The notes: a model not told the origin generated them from the letters alone. Numbered from the stretch's first letter, positions 11,226 to 21,456 are shown. The stretch is DNA of 64,000 nucleotides from Streptococcus sp. oral taxon 056 str. F0418 (GCF_000220065.1 NZ_AFQU01000001.1:1-64000); one strand, 5' to 3'. Translations and numbers: made by a program.

Positions 11226-11444
11226 ATTTTTATAGGATGTCAAATCGAATTGTGACATAGATCGATAAAGCTCCCCAATCTTTCCTTGGAAGGGAAGGAG
11301 TTGGTCGTTATAGCTCAATGAAAGAACGGTGAAACTATCTGGGATGGTGACACAACCTGAGAAGGCTAATAGAAATTCATCGTAGTCTTCATAAGAAACG
11401 GTTCTTTCTATGTGATAGGAATCTAGATATTTTAATTTAATCAT
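11154..11444 (-). CDS. DUF4649 family protein with a repeat-derived C-terminus
   Basis: Small streptococcal protein of unknown function (MIKLKYLDSYHIERTVSYEDYDEF...). About the first 75 residues look like the family. The last 20 or so (GTEIGNSLEFDF...PPHS) are encoded by the dispersed repeat at 11041-11225, so the original end was replaced by insertion of the repeat or the family stop was lost. It lies in a minus-strand group with DUF1831 and the cysteine desulfurase, as in related species. Confidence 0.7.
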   Translation of the reverse strand: MIKLKYLDSYHIERTVSYEDYDEFLLAFSGCVTIPDSFTVLSLSYNDQLLPFQGKIGELYRSMSQFDLTSYKNKKESGTEIGNSLEFDFIVPPPHS

Positions 11445-11476
11445 GGCTATTCCTCTTTAATTGGTTGGCAAATGAT

Positions 11477-11830
11477 TTATTTTGTTTGTTCTTCTTTTAT
11501 GAAAATGTCTCTTTCTACTAGACTATCCATCAGAAAATAGAATTTTTCTTGAATTATTTTTTGAGATTCGGACTTAAAGATGTTCACCAAGCGAAGTCCA
11601 GATTTATCAGTGATATTGATTTTAAATCCAGATAGGTCTTTATTAAAAATGATTTTTAGTAAAAAACCTTGTCCACTATTTGGAATTTCTTCTAATAATC
11701 GACTTAATTCAAAATTTCCAACTTTTGTTTCCGCAAATGTATTATCTTTCAGAGTAAATTTTTTTACGTTTGGATGAAGCTTATAGGTGTAGAGGCAATC
11801 TTTTAAGGTGATAGATGTTTCAAAGGCCAT
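11477..11830 (-). CDS. DUF1831 family protein
   Basis: 117-residue cytosolic protein without a known role (MAFETSITLKDCLYTYKLHPNVKKF...). It starts 1 bp after the stop of the cysteine desulfurase gene, so it is co-transcribed. This pairing is common in lactic acid bacteria and suggests a link to sulfur transfer, by inference only. No membrane span or metal motif is visible. Confidence 0.8.
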   Translation of the reverse strand: MAFETSITLKDCLYTYKLHPNVKKFTLKDNTFAETKVGNFELSRLLEEIPNSGQGFLLKIIFNKDLSGFKINITDKSGLRLVNIFKSESQKIIQEKFYFLMDSLVERDIFIKEEQTK

Positions 11831-11831
11831 G

Positions 11832-12947
11832 TTATTCTCCTAAAATTTCTTTTAAAGTTTTTGTGAAGGTTTGTATTTCTTGGATAGTATTTTGATCCGA
11901 AAAACTGATTCTAAATGATTCGTTGAGTCGAGGTGAATCTTTTCCATAGAGAGAAGATAAAACGTGACTAGGCTCTATGGCGCCGGCAGTGCAAGCTGAA
12001 CCGGTAGAGATAGAGATACCAGCTATGTCAAGCTGCATTAGTAAGAGATCATTTGCTTTACCTGGGATTCCCAAATTAAGGACATAAGGTAGATGAGGGT
12101 CTTCTTCATTGAGATAATAGTGAATACCATCTAATCCTTTTATAAGTTCTTGATAGAGATTCTGAACGTGAGTAAGATTTGTATCCATCTGCGTTATATC
12201 TTCTTGAAGGGCAGCAGCCATTCCTGCGATAGAAATGAGGTTTTCTGTACTTGCACGCTTCTTGTCTTCTTGATCACCACCATGTAATAAATTCTCAAAA
12301 TCAAGGTCTTTGGTATATAAAAATCCAACACCTTTTGGGCCATGAAATTTATGAGCAGAAGCGCTTAGAAAATCAATTCCCAACTCCTCAGGATAAACAG
12401 GAATTTTACCGATTGCTTGTACAGCATCTACGTGGAACTTGGCAGGGTGATTTCTCAATAGTTGGCCAATTTCTTTTATTGGTAAGAGATAGCCTGTTTC
12501 GTTATTCGCAAACATAGTCGAAACTAAGATCGTGTCCGGTCGGAGCGCCTGTTCAATGTCTTCGACTCGAATTTTCCCTTCAACTGGCTCAATAAAGGTT
12601 ATATCAAAACCAAATTGACTTGCTAGATAGTGTAAGGGTTCTAAGACTGAATGGTGCTCAATTGTAGTTGTAATAATGTGCTTTCCAAGATCTTGGTGTT
12701 TGAGGGCATATCCTTTCAGTACAGTGTTATTGCTTTCGGTTCCCCCTGATGTAAAAAGGATATTCTTTGGATTGGTTCTCAATGCTTGAGAAATGGTTAA
12801 ACGTGCTTGTCTTAGTATTTTACTAGCTTCACGACCATGATGATGTGTGCTAGAAGGATTTCCGTAAACTGTACTCATTAAATCAATCATCGTATTAATG
12901 GCGACTTTTGATAAGGGAGTTGTAGCTGCATTGTCAAAATAAATCAT
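11832..12947 (-). CDS. Cysteine desulfurase (NifS/IscS-like)
   Basis: PLP enzyme that takes sulfur from cysteine as a persulfide for thiolation or Fe-S assembly. Features seen are the N-terminal IYFDNAATTP, cofactor contacts in TSGGTESNN and EHHSV, the PLP lysine in SAHKFHGPKG and the catalytic loop Cys in STGSACTAGAIEPSHVL. 371 residues, full length. It lies between prs and DUF1831 in the same operon. The partner is not visible; a tRNA-thiolation role (IscS/NifZ-like) or a general sulfur donor are both possible. Confidence 0.92.
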   Translation of the reverse strand: MIYFDNAATTPLSKVAINTMIDLMSTVYGNPSSTHHHGREASKILRQARLTISQALRTNPKNILFTSGGTESNNTVLKGYALKHQDLGKHIITTTIEHHSVLEPLHYLASQFGFDITFIEPVEGKIRVEDIEQALRPDTILVSTMFANNETGYLLPIKEIGQLLRNHPAKFHVDAVQAIGKIPVYPEELGIDFLSASAHKFHGPKGVGFLYTKDLDFENLLHGGDQEDKKRASTENLISIAGMAAALQEDITQMDTNLTHVQNLYQELIKGLDGIHYYLNEEDPHLPYVLNLGIPGKANDLLLMQLDIAGISISTGSACTAGAIEPSHVLSSLYGKDSPRLNESFRISFSDQNTIQEIQTFTKTLKEILGE

Positions 12948-12956
12948 GTCGCATCC

Positions 12957-13925
12957 TTATTTTTTGCTATATGCAAAGAGTGGACTGACTGGTTTTCTCT
13001 CTTGGATACGTATAATTGCATCTGCAATCAGCTCACTTGCTGTTATATATTGGATATTTCTTGGAGTTTTCTCTTTGGTATCAACGGAGTCAGTGACTAA
13101 AATTTCTTTGATTGGAGCAGCATCTAGCCTTTCAGCGGCACCATCTACAAAAAGACCATGACTTGAGACGGCATAGATTTCGACAGCTCCTTCTCGCTCA
13201 ACAATTTTTGCAGCTTCTGCAAAAGTGCGTCCAGTATTCAAGATGTCATCAATTAAGATAGCCTTTTTCCCAGCGACATCACCAATAATATAACCTTCAT
13301 TCCGGTGAGTGTCATCTTGTGCATAATCAATGATAGCAATAGGAGCATCCAAGTGTTCAGCAAGGCTACGAGCACGCTTAACACCAGAATTTTTAGGACT
13401 AACGACCACAACATCTTCACCAATTAATCCTTTATCGCAATAATGTTTGGCAAATAGTGGAACAGTGTAGAGATTATCAACAGGAATATCAAAGAAACCT
13501 TGTACTTGTACAGCATGCAAATCAAGCGTCAAAACACGATCAACTCCTGCTTTTACAAGCATATTTGCAACAAGTTTAGCTGTGATTGGTTCGCGTGGTG
13601 CAGCAGTGCGATCCTGACGAGCATAGCCAAAATAAGGGATTACCACATTGACAGAATTTGCACTTGCACGATTGCATGCATCTACCATAATCAGTAGTTC
13701 CATTAAGTGATTGTTAACAGGAAAACTGGTAGATTGAATGATAAAAACATCAAAACCACGAACGCTTTCTTCTATATTTACTTGGATTTCACCATCTGAA
13801 AATTGTCGAGATGAAAGTTTGCCAAGTGGAACACCAGCTGCGTTTGCAATCTTTTCGGCAATAGCATGATTTGAGTTTAGAGAGAACAATTTCATGTTTT
13901 TTTTGTCTTGAATTGAAGCGAACAT
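12957..13925 (-). CDS. prs: Ribose-phosphate pyrophosphokinase
   Basis: Makes PRPP from ribose-5-phosphate and ATP for nucleotide, His and Trp synthesis. Signatures are the Prs motif [18 protein letters not shown] and the PRPP-binding loop [12 protein letters not shown], with the flexible loop in [14 protein letters not shown]. 322 residues. It is followed after 9 bp by the cysteine desulfurase gene. Streptococci usually have two prs paralogues; this position (between CYTH and nifS) corresponds to the second one. Confidence 0.95.
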   Translation of the reverse strand: MFASIQDKKNMKLFSLNSNHAIAEKIANAAGVPLGKLSSRQFSDGEIQVNIEESVRGFDVFIIQSTSFPVNNHLMELLIMVDACNRASANSVNVVIPYFGYARQDRTAAPREPITAKLVANMLVKAGVDRVLTLDLHAVQVQGFFDIPVDNLYTVPLFAKHYCDKGLIGEDVVVVSPKNSGVKRARSLAEHLDAPIAIIDYAQDDTHRNEGYIIGDVAGKKAILIDDILNTGRTFAEAAKIVEREGAVEIYAVSSHGLFVDGAAERLDAAPIKEILVTDSVDTKEKTPRNIQYITASELIADAIIRIQERKPVSPLFAYSKK

Positions 13926-13984
13926 ACCTAAAGATAACTCCTTTAATTTTCTATTTTCTATTTTATCAAAAATATGATATTTTT

Positions 13985-14554
13985 TCAGCTATTTGGCAAG
14001 TTTTTAGCAAATCTAGCTATCTTGCTTTTTAGGTGCGTATATGGAAGTTTATTTTGTTCTAAAAAGTTTAAGAAATCAATTTTTCCTTTTTCTGGATTTT
14101 GGACTTCTAGCTCAATTTCATAGTCAGTAATGTCGAAATATGAATTTTCGTCTAATGCTAGCAAGCCAATTTTATGTTCCATTTCTCGGCGAATCGTTGT
14201 GAGATGTCCTAGGATTTTTAAATTTTCTATAGGAATTGTCGCTTCAAGTAAGTAATTTAAAATTTCTCCTGGCGGAAATACAAGCTCTTCTAAAAGAAGC
14301 TTTACTTCTGAGGCTTTTAGCTGTTGGTTGTATTCCATATTTCCAATTGTTTGTGAAACTTTTAAGGTTAATTCAGCTGAGTTTTCAAAAGTTCTGATAC
14401 GCAGCGCCATTTTGTGATCTCTGATAGCAAAATCAGGTGTGTCAATATAGTAGTTCGTTTGTTTTATGGGTTGTATATCCTTGAAAAGTGGTAGTATACT
14501 TAAGAATTGTTCTTTGGTTAAACCAGATTTAAATTCGATTTCCAAATGGTTCAT
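13985..14554 (-). CDS. CYTH domain protein (inorganic triphosphatase-like)
   Basis: 189 residues starting with the CYTH hallmark ExExK (LEIEFKSGL), followed by the tunnel-forming charged strands [12 protein letters not shown] and [12 protein letters not shown] proteins hydrolyse triphosphate compounds such as tripolyphosphate with Mg2+ or Mn2+. It is divergent from relQ, a conserved neighbourhood suggesting a link with (p)ppGpp/nucleotide metabolism. Confidence 0.88.
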   Translation of the reverse strand: MNHLEIEFKSGLTKEQFLSILPLFKDIQPIKQTNYYIDTPDFAIRDHKMALRIRTFENSAELTLKVSQTIGNMEYNQQLKASEVKLLLEELVFPPGEILNYLLEATIPIENLKILGHLTTIRREMEHKIGLLALDENSYFDITDYEIELEVQNPEKGKIDFLNFLEQNKLPYTHLKSKIARFAKNLPNS

Positions 14555-14655
14555 AATAGTTCCTTTTCTTTTGTTTGAAAGCGATTTATGTTATAATAAT
14601 AGACGTATTTATTTTATAAGATAATAATGAAAAAGACAAGGTGAGTGATAGGCCT

Positions 14656-15321
14656 ATGGAATGGGAAGAATTTTTAGATCCGTATGTTCAGGCGGTTGGA
14701 GAATTAAAAATTAAGCTGCGTGGGATTCGAAAGCAATATCGGAAACAACAACGTCACTCGCCAATTGAGTTTGTGACTGGACGAGTTAAATCTGTTGAGA
14801 GTATCCAAGAAAAGATGAAGCTCCAAGGAATTCATTTGGAGAATCTCGCACAAGATATGCAAGATATTGCTGGTCTTAGGATCATGGTCCAGTTTGAAGA
14901 TGATATCGCAGAAGTCCTACAAGTTTTACATCAGCGACAGGATATGCGAATTGTGCTGGAGCGCGATTATATCACTCATAAGAAACCGAGCGGTTATCGT
15001 AGCTATCATGTTATCATTGAGTATCCTGTAGATACTATTGATGGCAGTAAGCTTGTCTTGGCTGAAATACAAATTCGGACTTTAGCTATGAATTTTTGGG
15101 CGACGATTGAACATTCGCTTAATTATAAATATAAGGGAGAATTTCCTCAAGAGATTAAAGAACGGCTAGAATTGACTGCTCGCATCGCTTATGAATTAGA
15201 TAAGACGATGGGGGAAATTCGACATGATATACAAGAAGCGCAAGCTCTTTTTGATCCACCGTATCGTAAGTTACATGATGGTGTAGGGAATAGTGACGAC
15301 ACAGATGAAGAATATAGATAA
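14656..15321 (+). CDS. relQ: Small alarmone synthetase RelQ (GTP pyrophosphokinase)
   Basis: Transfers pyrophosphate from ATP to GTP/GDP to give (p)ppGpp; a single-domain synthetase lacking a hydrolase domain. Seen: [17 protein letters not shown] (nucleotide-binding Gly-Tyr-Arg), the E..IRT motif in [19 protein letters not shown], and a tetramer-forming C-terminal helix. I take ATG 14656 because AAGGTGAG sits 11 bp upstream; an in-frame GTG lies at 14641. The end overlaps nadK by 17 bp. RelQ-NadK-RluD-Pta forms a conserved operon. Confidence 0.93.
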   Translation: MEWEEFLDPYVQAVGELKIKLRGIRKQYRKQQRHSPIEFVTGRVKSVESIQEKMKLQGIHLENLAQDMQDIAGLRIMVQFEDDIAEVLQVLHQRQDMRIVLERDYITHKKPSGYRSYHVIIEYPVDTIDGSKLVLAEIQIRTLAMNFWATIEHSLNYKYKGEFPQEIKERLELTARIAYELDKTMGEIRHDIQEAQALFDPPYRKLHDGVGNSDDTDEEYR

Positions 15322-16129
15322 ACGAATTGCTATTTTTAGCAATCATAAGCCACAAAGCAAAGAAATTTGTCAGCTATTGATTCAAAAATTACGTCAGAAT
15401 CATTTTGTACTAACTGATAAAAATCCTGATATAGTCATTTCGATAGGTGGCGATGGCATGCTTTTATCAGTCTTTCATAAGTATGAAGATCAATTGGATA
15501 AAGTGCGCTTTGTTGGTGTGCATACAGGGCATTTAGGATTTTACACTGATTATAGAGATTTTGAGATTGACAAGCTGATTGATAATTTGAAATTGGATAC
15601 TGGTGCTAAGGTCTCTTATCCCATTTTAAATATCCGTATCTTGTTAGAGGATGGTTCAATACACAGCATGTTGGCCTTGAATGAAGCGACTATTAAGCGT
15701 TCTGATCGAACAATGGTGGCAGATGTTGTCATTAACCATGTGCCATTTGAACGTTTCCGTGGCGATGGTATTTCTGTCTCGACTCCAACTGGTAGCACTG
15801 CTTATAATAAATCCTTGGGAGGAGCAGTTCTTCATCCAACGATCGAGGCTTTACAAATTGCAGAAGTAGCTAGTTTAAATAACCGTGTTTATCGAACCTT
15901 GGGATCCTCTATTATTGTTCCTAAAAAAGATAAAATTGAGATTGTGCCAACTCGAAATGATGAACATACTATCTCGATTGATAACCAAACATATACTTTT
16001 AAGTATATTGAAAAAGTTGAATTCCAAATTGACAACCATAAGATTCATTTTGTAGCCAGTCCAAGTCACACAAGTTTTTGGAATCGTGTGAAAGATGCCT
16101 TTATTGGAGAGGTTGATGATGAGATTTGA
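15305..16129 (+). CDS. nadK: NAD kinase
   Basis: Phosphorylates NAD+ to NADP+. Contains the GGDG motif ([12 protein letters not shown]), NE/D region (ALNEATI), SRTxVAD-like RSDRTMVAD and the glycine-rich [15 protein letters not shown] place the start at ATG 15305 ([11 protein letters not shown]), which matches homologue lengths; a GTG at 15293 is in frame but deep inside relQ. The overlap with both neighbours indicates translational coupling. Confidence 0.94.
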   Translation: MKNIDKRIAIFSNHKPQSKEICQLLIQKLRQNHFVLTDKNPDIVISIGGDGMLLSVFHKYEDQLDKVRFVGVHTGHLGFYTDYRDFEIDKLIDNLKLDTGAKVSYPILNIRILLEDGSIHSMLALNEATIKRSDRTMVADVVINHVPFERFRGDGISVSTPTGSTAYNKSLGGAVLHPTIEALQIAEVASLNNRVYRTLGSSIIVPKKDKIEIVPTRNDEHTISIDNQTYTFKYIEKVEFQIDNHKIHFVASPSHTSFWNRVKDAFIGEVDDEI

Positions 16130-17006
16130 GTTTATTGCTGATGAACACGTTAAAGTCAAAACTTTTCTAAAGAAACATGATGTTTCAAAGGGGCTTCTTG
16201 CTAAAATAAAATTTGCAGGCGGCTCTATTCTAGTGAATGATACGCCGCAAAATGCTATTTATTTATTGGATATTGGTGATAAAGTTACAATAGATATTCC
16301 GAGAGAAGATGGATTTGAAACGCTGAAACCAATTTCTGAAGACTTGGAAATCATTTATGAAGATGACCATTTTTTAATTGTTGATAAACCTGCTGGTGTG
16401 GCAAGTATTCCTAGTGCAAATCACTCCAATACAATGGCGAATTATGTCAAGGCTTATTATATACATTCAGGATATGAGAATCATCAAGTCCATATAGTAA
16501 CACGTTTAGACAAGGATACCAGTGGCTTAATGTTGTTTGCTAAACACGGTTATGCACATGCCAGATTAGATAAACAACTACAAAGCCGATCAATTGAGAA
16601 GCGCTATCTTGCTCTGGTTAAAGGTGCTGGGGATTTGGAAAAGGAAGGCGACATTATCGCTCCCATTGCACGAGATGAAGACAGTATTATTACTCGAAGA
16701 GTCGCAAAAGGTGGGAAATACGCTCATACTAGCTATAAGATTTTAGAACAATACGGCAACATTTATCTGGTAGATATCCACTTGCATACAGGACGTACTC
16801 ATCAGATTCGGGTACATTTTTCTCATATTGGTTTCCCGCTTTTAGGAGATGACTTGTATGGCGGAAGCTTGTCTGATGGCATTACTCGTCAAGCTTTACA
16901 TTGCCATTCCTTAAATTTTTACAACCCTTTTAATGGTGAAGAAGTTGGTCGTGCAAGTCCTTTGCCAGATGATTTTCAAACAGTTATCAATAAACTTTCG
17001 CATTAA
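16119..17006 (+). CDS. RluA/RluD-family rRNA pseudouridine synthase
   Basis: Isomerises uridines in large-subunit rRNA (the exact target in this clade is uncertain). An S4-like N-terminal domain ([16 protein letters not shown]) is followed by the catalytic motif [16 protein letters not shown] with the nucleophilic Asp, and the conserved [12 protein letters not shown] and GDDLYGG. The start MRFEF (16119) follows GGAGAGG; an adjacent ATG at 16116 is equally possible. Overlaps the nadK stop. Confidence 0.9.
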   Translation: MRFEFIADEHVKVKTFLKKHDVSKGLLAKIKFAGGSILVNDTPQNAIYLLDIGDKVTIDIPREDGFETLKPISEDLEIIYEDDHFLIVDKPAGVASIPSANHSNTMANYVKAYYIHSGYENHQVHIVTRLDKDTSGLMLFAKHGYAHARLDKQLQSRSIEKRYLALVKGAGDLEKEGDIIAPIARDEDSIITRRVAKGGKYAHTSYKILEQYGNIYLVDIHLHTGRTHQIRVHFSHIGFPLLGDDLYGGSLSDGITRQALHCHSLNFYNPFNGEEVGRASPLPDDFQTVINKLSH

Positions 17007-17040
17007 AACGTACTTTATTTATTTAGGAGATTCTTATTTT

Positions 17041-18012
17041 ATGAAAATTTTTGAACAATTAAATGCTAGCCTATCTGGAAAAAATGCGCGTGTAGTATTA
17101 CCAGAAGGAGAAGAGCCACGCATCCTTCAAGCAACAAAAAGATTGGTGAAAGAGTCAGAAGTCACACCAGTTTTACTTGGAAACCCAGAAAAAATCAAGA
17201 TTTATTTAGAGATTGAGGGAGTCATGGATGGTTATGAAGTGATTGATCCTCATCATTATGATGAATTTGATAAGATGGTTGCAAGTTTAGTTGAACGACG
17301 TAAGGGAAAACTGTCAGAAGAAGATGCTCGTAAACTTTTGATTGACGATGTCAACTATTTTGGAGTCATGCTGGTATATATGGGATTGGTTGATGGAATG
17401 GTCTCAGGAGCGATTCACACAACAGCAGCAACTGTGCGCCCAGCATTGCAAATCATTAAAACTCAGCCAGGCATCTCACGTACTTCTGGAGCTCTCTTGA
17501 TGATTCGTGGTGATGAACGTTATATTTTTAGTGATTGTGCTATTAATATTAAACCGGAAGCCGATGTTTTGGCTGAGATCGCTATTAACTCTGCAAGTAC
17601 AGCTAAAATGTTTGGGATTGATCCTAAAATAGCTATGTTAAGTTATTCAACAAAAGGTAGTGGCTTTGGAGAAGATGTAGATAGAGTAGTAGAAGCAACA
17701 CGAATCGCCCAAGAGCAACGACCAGATTTAGCTATTGATGGTGAACTACAATTTGATGCAGCTTTTGTACCAGCTACAGCAGAATTGAAAGCACCTGGTA
17801 GCAAAGTAGCAGGACATGCGACAGTATTTGTGTTCCCAAGTATTGAGGCGGGAAATATCAGTTATAAAATGGCTGAGCGTCTAGGTGGTTTTGCAGCAGT
17901 TGGACCTGTATTACAAGGACTTAATAAGCCAGTTAATGATCTATCACGTGGTTGCAACTCTGATGATGTTTATAAATTAACTCTCATTACCGCTGCACAG
18001 GCTGTTCACTAA
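17041..18012 (+). CDS. pta: Phosphate acetyltransferase
   Basis: Interconverts acetyl-CoA and acetyl-phosphate in the Pta-Ack overflow pathway; acetyl-phosphate is also a signal molecule. 323 residues beginning MKIFEQLNASLSGKNARVVLPEGEE. Family motifs are GLVDGMVSGAIHTTAATVRPAL, the conserved Ser/Arg of ISRTSGALLM, and the C-terminal PGSKVAGHATVFVFPSIE. The ATG at 17041 is preceded by a GGAG ribosome site. Last gene of the relQ operon, closed by a terminator. Confidence 0.96.
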   Translation: MKIFEQLNASLSGKNARVVLPEGEEPRILQATKRLVKESEVTPVLLGNPEKIKIYLEIEGVMDGYEVIDPHHYDEFDKMVASLVERRKGKLSEEDARKLLIDDVNYFGVMLVYMGLVDGMVSGAIHTTAATVRPALQIIKTQPGISRTSGALLMIRGDERYIFSDCAINIKPEADVLAEIAINSASTAKMFGIDPKIAMLSYSTKGSGFGEDVDRVVEATRIAQEQRPDLAIDGELQFDAAFVPATAELKAPGSKVAGHATVFVFPSIEAGNISYKMAERLGGFAAVGPVLQGLNKPVNDLSRGCNSDDVYKLTLITAAQAVH

Positions 18013-18018
18013 TTTATG

Positions 18019-18040
18019 AAAAGGAGTCAATACTCCTTTT
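18019..18040 (+). terminator. pta terminator
   Basis: AAAAGGAGT-caat-ACTCCTTTT followed by further T residues. Confidence 0.8.
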
Positions 18041-18075
18041 TTGTTGCTCAAGAGTTCTTATGCTATACTAGATTT

Positions 18076-19236
18076 ATGCTAGATTTGAAAAAATATGGAA
18101 TTGAGATGTGGGAGGCAGATAAAATTGCCTCTTTTCGCGAGAAATTATTAACTTGGTATGATGAAAACAAACGTGACCTGCCTTGGCGTAGAACAAATAA
18201 TCCTTATCATATCTGGGTTTCTGAGATTATGCTGCAGCAGACTCGGGTGGATACGGTGATTCCTTACTATGAGCGTTTTCTTGACTGGTTTCCGACTGTA
18301 GCTGACTTAGCATATGCGCCAGAGGATAGGCTGCTCAAGGCTTGGGAAGGGTTGGGCTATTATTCGCGTGTGAGAAATATGCAAAAAGCAGCTCAGCAGA
18401 TAATGACGGATTTTTCTGGAAAATTTCCTGCTAGCTATGAAGGAATTGCTTGCCTTAAAGGGATTGGACCTTATACGGCTGGTGCCATTGCTAGTATTGC
18501 CTTTGGTCTAGCTGAGCCTGCGGTAGATGGCAATGTTATGCGGGTGCTGAGTCGATTATTTGAAGTTGATTTAGATATTGGCCAACCTAGCAATCGGAAG
18601 GTATTTCAGGCTATGATGGAGATTCTGATTGATCCAGGCAGACCTGGAGATTTCAATCAGGCACTGATGGATCTGGGGTCAGATATCGAAGCTCCTGTTA
18701 ATCCTCGTCCAGAAGACAGTCCTGTAAAGGAATTTAGCGCAGCTTATTTGCACGGAACTATGGATAAATATCCAATCAAAGCGCCTAAAAAGAAGCCAGT
18801 TTCGGTCTATCTGCAGGGATTGATTATTGAAAACGAACAGGGACAATTCTTGCTTGAGAAGAATGAGGCTGCTGGCTTGTTATCTGGTTTTTGGCATTTT
18901 CCCTTGATTGAAGTCGAGGAATTTCAAACTGAAAATCAGATGTCCTTATTTGAGGAAGCTGAAAATCAGCCAAGTCTGGATCTGTCTCCTCAAGAAAGCT
19001 TTGAGCAGGATTATGATTTGAAGGTTGATTGGCAGCAGCAGTCCTTTTCAAAAGTGAAACATGTCTTCAGTCATCGTAAGTGGCATATCCAGTTAGCTTA
19101 TGGCCGAGTTAACGATAGCCAGATCGCAGCTGATGGAGAGGTCTTGTGGCTTCATCCAGAAGATTTTGGAAATTACCCCTTCGCCAAGCCCCAGCAGAAG
19201 ATGTGGGAGGCTTTTCAAGATGTTAGAAATAAATAA
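18076..19236 (+). CDS. mutY: Adenine DNA glycosylase MutY lacking the Fe-S cluster cysteines
   Basis: Removes adenine mispaired with 8-oxoguanine. The catalytic Glu is in WVSEIMLQQTRVDTV, the HhH in LKGIGPYTAGAI and the catalytic Asp in AVDGNVMRV. A C-terminal Nudix-like 8-oxoG recognition domain contains FSHRKWHIQL. Where classical MutY has four Fe-S cysteines, this reads DLGSDIEAPVNPRPEDSPVKEF with no Cys, i.e. a clusterless MutY as known in some lactic acid bacteria. ATG 18076 (MLDLKKYGIEMW) matches family starts; the longer frame from 18016 would run through the pta terminator. Confidence 0.94.
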   Translation: MLDLKKYGIEMWEADKIASFREKLLTWYDENKRDLPWRRTNNPYHIWVSEIMLQQTRVDTVIPYYERFLDWFPTVADLAYAPEDRLLKAWEGLGYYSRVRNMQKAAQQIMTDFSGKFPASYEGIACLKGIGPYTAGAIASIAFGLAEPAVDGNVMRVLSRLFEVDLDIGQPSNRKVFQAMMEILIDPGRPGDFNQALMDLGSDIEAPVNPRPEDSPVKEFSAAYLHGTMDKYPIKAPKKKPVSVYLQGLIIENEQGQFLLEKNEAAGLLSGFWHFPLIEVEEFQTENQMSLFEEAENQPSLDLSPQESFEQDYDLKVDWQQQSFSKVKHVFSHRKWHIQLAYGRVNDSQIAADGEVLWLHPEDFGNYPFAKPQQKMWEAFQDVRNK

Positions 19237-19270
19237 AAAATCTGAGACTAATTTGGTCTCAGATTTTTTT
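19235..19270. terminator. Bidirectional terminator between mutY and the thioredoxin-like gene
   Basis: AAAATCTGAGAC-taatttg-GTCTCAGATTTTTT, with A/T runs on both sides of the stem, serves convergent genes. Confidence 0.85.
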
Positions 19271-19279
19271 GAATCAATT

Positions 19280-19627
19280 TTACAAGTTTGCAAAAGCTTT
19301 AATTTCATCTGCAGTCATAGAAGAATCACAACGAACTGATACTTGGCCATCTTGAACATGAACAAAACCAGGAACTGTCGGAATGCTGTATTCAGAGCGG
19401 AATGCTTGTAGTTTCTCTAATTCGCTGGCTTCTTCGCTATTGATAAAGAAAATATGCGCCTTGGTATCAGCGACAACGCCAGCAAGAGTAGCAGCGAATT
19501 TACGGCAGTAAGGGCAAGTTTTGCGACCAACGAAGAAAGTTGCTGTTTCTTTGTCAGCAATCACTTGGCGAGCTCGGTCTACAGTTGTGACCTCTAAGTC
19601 TTTAATGTTTTGAGCAAATTGTTCCAT
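19280..19627 (-). CDS. Thioredoxin-like protein (PedC/bacteriocin transport accessory type)
   Basis: 115-residue cytosolic thioredoxin-fold protein with active site CPYC (VGRKTCPYCRKFAATL) and the cis-Pro loop SIPTVPGF. Homologues in streptococci are annotated bacteriocin transport accessory protein or PedC-like disulfide isomerase, but no bacteriocin genes are near, so a general thiol role is as likely. Confidence 0.85.
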   Translation of the reverse strand: MEQFAQNIKDLEVTTVDRARQVIADKETATFFVGRKTCPYCRKFAATLAGVVADTKAHIFFINSEEASELEKLQAFRSEYSIPTVPGFVHVQDGQVSVRCDSSMTADEIKAFANL

Positions 19628-19697
19628 AAATCATCCTCATTTCTTTTGATAAAACTAGTATGCCATAAAGTTTCTAAAATTGCTTAAATTTGATACG

Positions 19698-19730
19698 AAA
19701 AAAGATGAGATTGGTTGGTCTCATCTTTTA
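19698..19730 (-). terminator. pgm terminator
   Basis: Inverted repeat AAAGATGAGA ... TCTCATCTTT; read on the minus strand it is followed by a T run. Confidence 0.75.
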
Positions 19731-19737
19731 TAATTTC

Positions 19738-21456
19738 TTATTTTACAAAAGCATTAATTTCAGCTTCAATAGTAGCAATTTTTGCTTGAGCATCTTCATT
19801 ACTATCGCCGATAACAGCAATATAGAATTTGATTTTTGGTTCAGTTCCAGAAGGACGGACTGCAATCCAAGAACCGTCAGCCAAGGTGTATTTCAAAACG
19901 TCACTAGGAGGAGTAGTCAATGTTGAGACAGTTCCATCAGCTGCTGTAGCTGTTTGCGCTTTGAAGTCTTCTGTGATAGAGATAGCTGTTGCATTCCATT
20001 CTTTTGGAGCATTGTTACGGAACTTAGCCATGATAGCCTTGATTTGCTCAGCTCCATCAACACCTGATAAGGTTACAGAGATTGTTTTTTCAGCAAAGTA
20101 ACCATACTCTTTGTAAATTTCTTCGATACCGTCAGCCAGAGTCAAGCCACGTGAACGGTAGTAGGCAGCAAGCTCAGCTACAACCAAAACAGCTTGGATA
20201 GCATCTTTATCACGTACAAATGGTTTAATCAAATAGCCGAAGCTTTCTTCAAATCCCATCATGTAGGTGTGATTGTGTTTTTCTTCGAATTCTTGGATTT
20301 TCTCTGCGATAAATTTGAAACCAGTCAAGACATTGAACATGGTTGCGCCATAGCTTTCAGCAATCTTAGTCACTAAGTCAGTAGAAACGATAGACTTACA
20401 GAGAGCTGCGTTAGCTGGCAGAGTTCCAGCACTCTTATGAGCTTCCAAGATGTACTTAGCCATGATAGCCCCGATTTGGTTGCCAGAAAGGTTGAGGTAG
20501 CTACCGTCTTTTTGCAGAACTTCAACACCGACACGGTCAGCATCTGGGTCAGTTGCGACCAATACATCTGCGCCAACCTTGCGACCTAATTCCTCAGCAA
20601 GAGCGAAGGCTGCTTGGCTTTCAGGGTTTGGAGACTTAACAGTAGAGAAGTCTGGATCAGCTAGAGCTTGAGCTTCAACAACTTCTACAGAATCAAATCC
20701 AGCTTGAGCCAAAGCGCGACGAGCCAGCATTTCACCAGTACCGTGCAGTGGAGTATAGACAATCTTCATGTCCTTGCCGTATTCATCAATCAGTTTTTGG
20801 TTGATATTGACATCTTTCACTTCCTTGAGGTATTCAGCATCAATAGCATCACCAATCACTTCAATCAAGCCAGAAGCTTTTTCAGCTTCTACATCAGCAA
20901 CTTCCACAGTAAATGGATTTTCGATAGCACGAATGTATGTAGTTAAAGCGTCCGCGTCATGTGGAGGCATTTGTCCACCGTCTTCTCCATAAACCTTGTA
21001 ACCGTTAAATGGAGCAGGATTGTGGCTGGCTGTAATCATGATACCAGCAAAAGTTCCTAAATGACGTACCGCAAATGAAAGTTCTGGAGTTGGGCGCAGA
21101 CTTTCAAAGACATAGGACTTGATGCCGTGTTTAACTAAAACAGCAGCAGATTCAAAGGCAAACTCAGGTGAGAAATGGCGACTATCGTAAGCAATCGCAA
21201 CACCGCGTTTTTTGAACTCATCACCTTTTTCATCAATCAAGCGAGCCAAACCTTCCGTTGCCTGACGGACAACATAAATATTGATACGGTTAGTACCAGC
21301 ACCGATCAGACCGCGCATACCAGCAGTACCAAATTCAAGATTAGTATAAAAGGCATCTTCCTTAGTTTTTTCATCCATACTGTTCAATTCTTCACGAAGA
21401 TAGTCTGGAAGTTCAGCATAATTAAGCCATTTTTGGAAGTTATCTTGATAAGTCAT
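19738..21456 (-). CDS. pgm: Phosphoglucomutase (alpha-D-phosphohexomutase)
   Basis: Interconverts glucose-1-P and glucose-6-P for capsule, wall and UDP-glucose supply. Motifs are the phosphoserine loop TASHNPAPFNGYK, the metal loop DPDADRVG, the sugar loop GFEESFGY and the phosphate loop RPSGTEPK, all intact. The start is MTYQDNFQ at 21456 behind AAGGAG; frames upstream of it have no RBS. 572 residues. Monocistronic, with an extended -10 promoter. Confidence 0.96.
   Translation of the reverse strand: MTYQDNFQKWLNYAELPDYLREELNSMDEKTKEDAFYTNLEFGTAGMRGLIGAGTNRINIYVVRQATEGLARLIDEKGDEFKKRGVAIAYDSRHFSPEFAFESAAVLVKHGIKSYVFESLRPTPELSFAVRHLGTFAGIMITASHNPAPFNGYKVYGEDGGQMPPHDADALTTYIRAIENPFTVEVADVEAEKASGLIEVIGDAIDAEYLKEVKDVNINQKLIDEYGKDMKIVYTPLHGTGEMLARRALAQAGFDSVEVVEAQALADPDFSTVKSPNPESQAAFALAEELGRKVGADVLVATDPDADRVGVEVLQKDGSYLNLSGNQIGAIMAKYILEAHKSAGTLPANAALCKSIVSTDLVTKIAESYGATMFNVLTGFKFIAEKIQEFEEKHNHTYMMGFEESFGYLIKPFVRDKDAIQAVLVVAELAAYYRSRGLTLADGIEEIYKEYGYFAEKTISVTLSGVDGAEQIKAIMAKFRNNAPKEWNATAISITEDFKAQTATAADGTVSTLTTPPSDVLKYTLADGSWIAVRPSGTEPKIKFYIAVIGDSNEDAQAKIATIEAEINAFVK

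Noticed and set aside
18016..18075. Upstream extension of MutY from 18016
   Set aside because: The 20 extra codons are encoded by the pta terminator hairpin and have no RBS; family proteins begin at the ATG 18076.
19280..19627. Bacteriocin locus suggested by the accessory-protein annotation of homologues
   Set aside because: No double-glycine leader peptide, immunity gene or ABC peptidase transporter is nearby.
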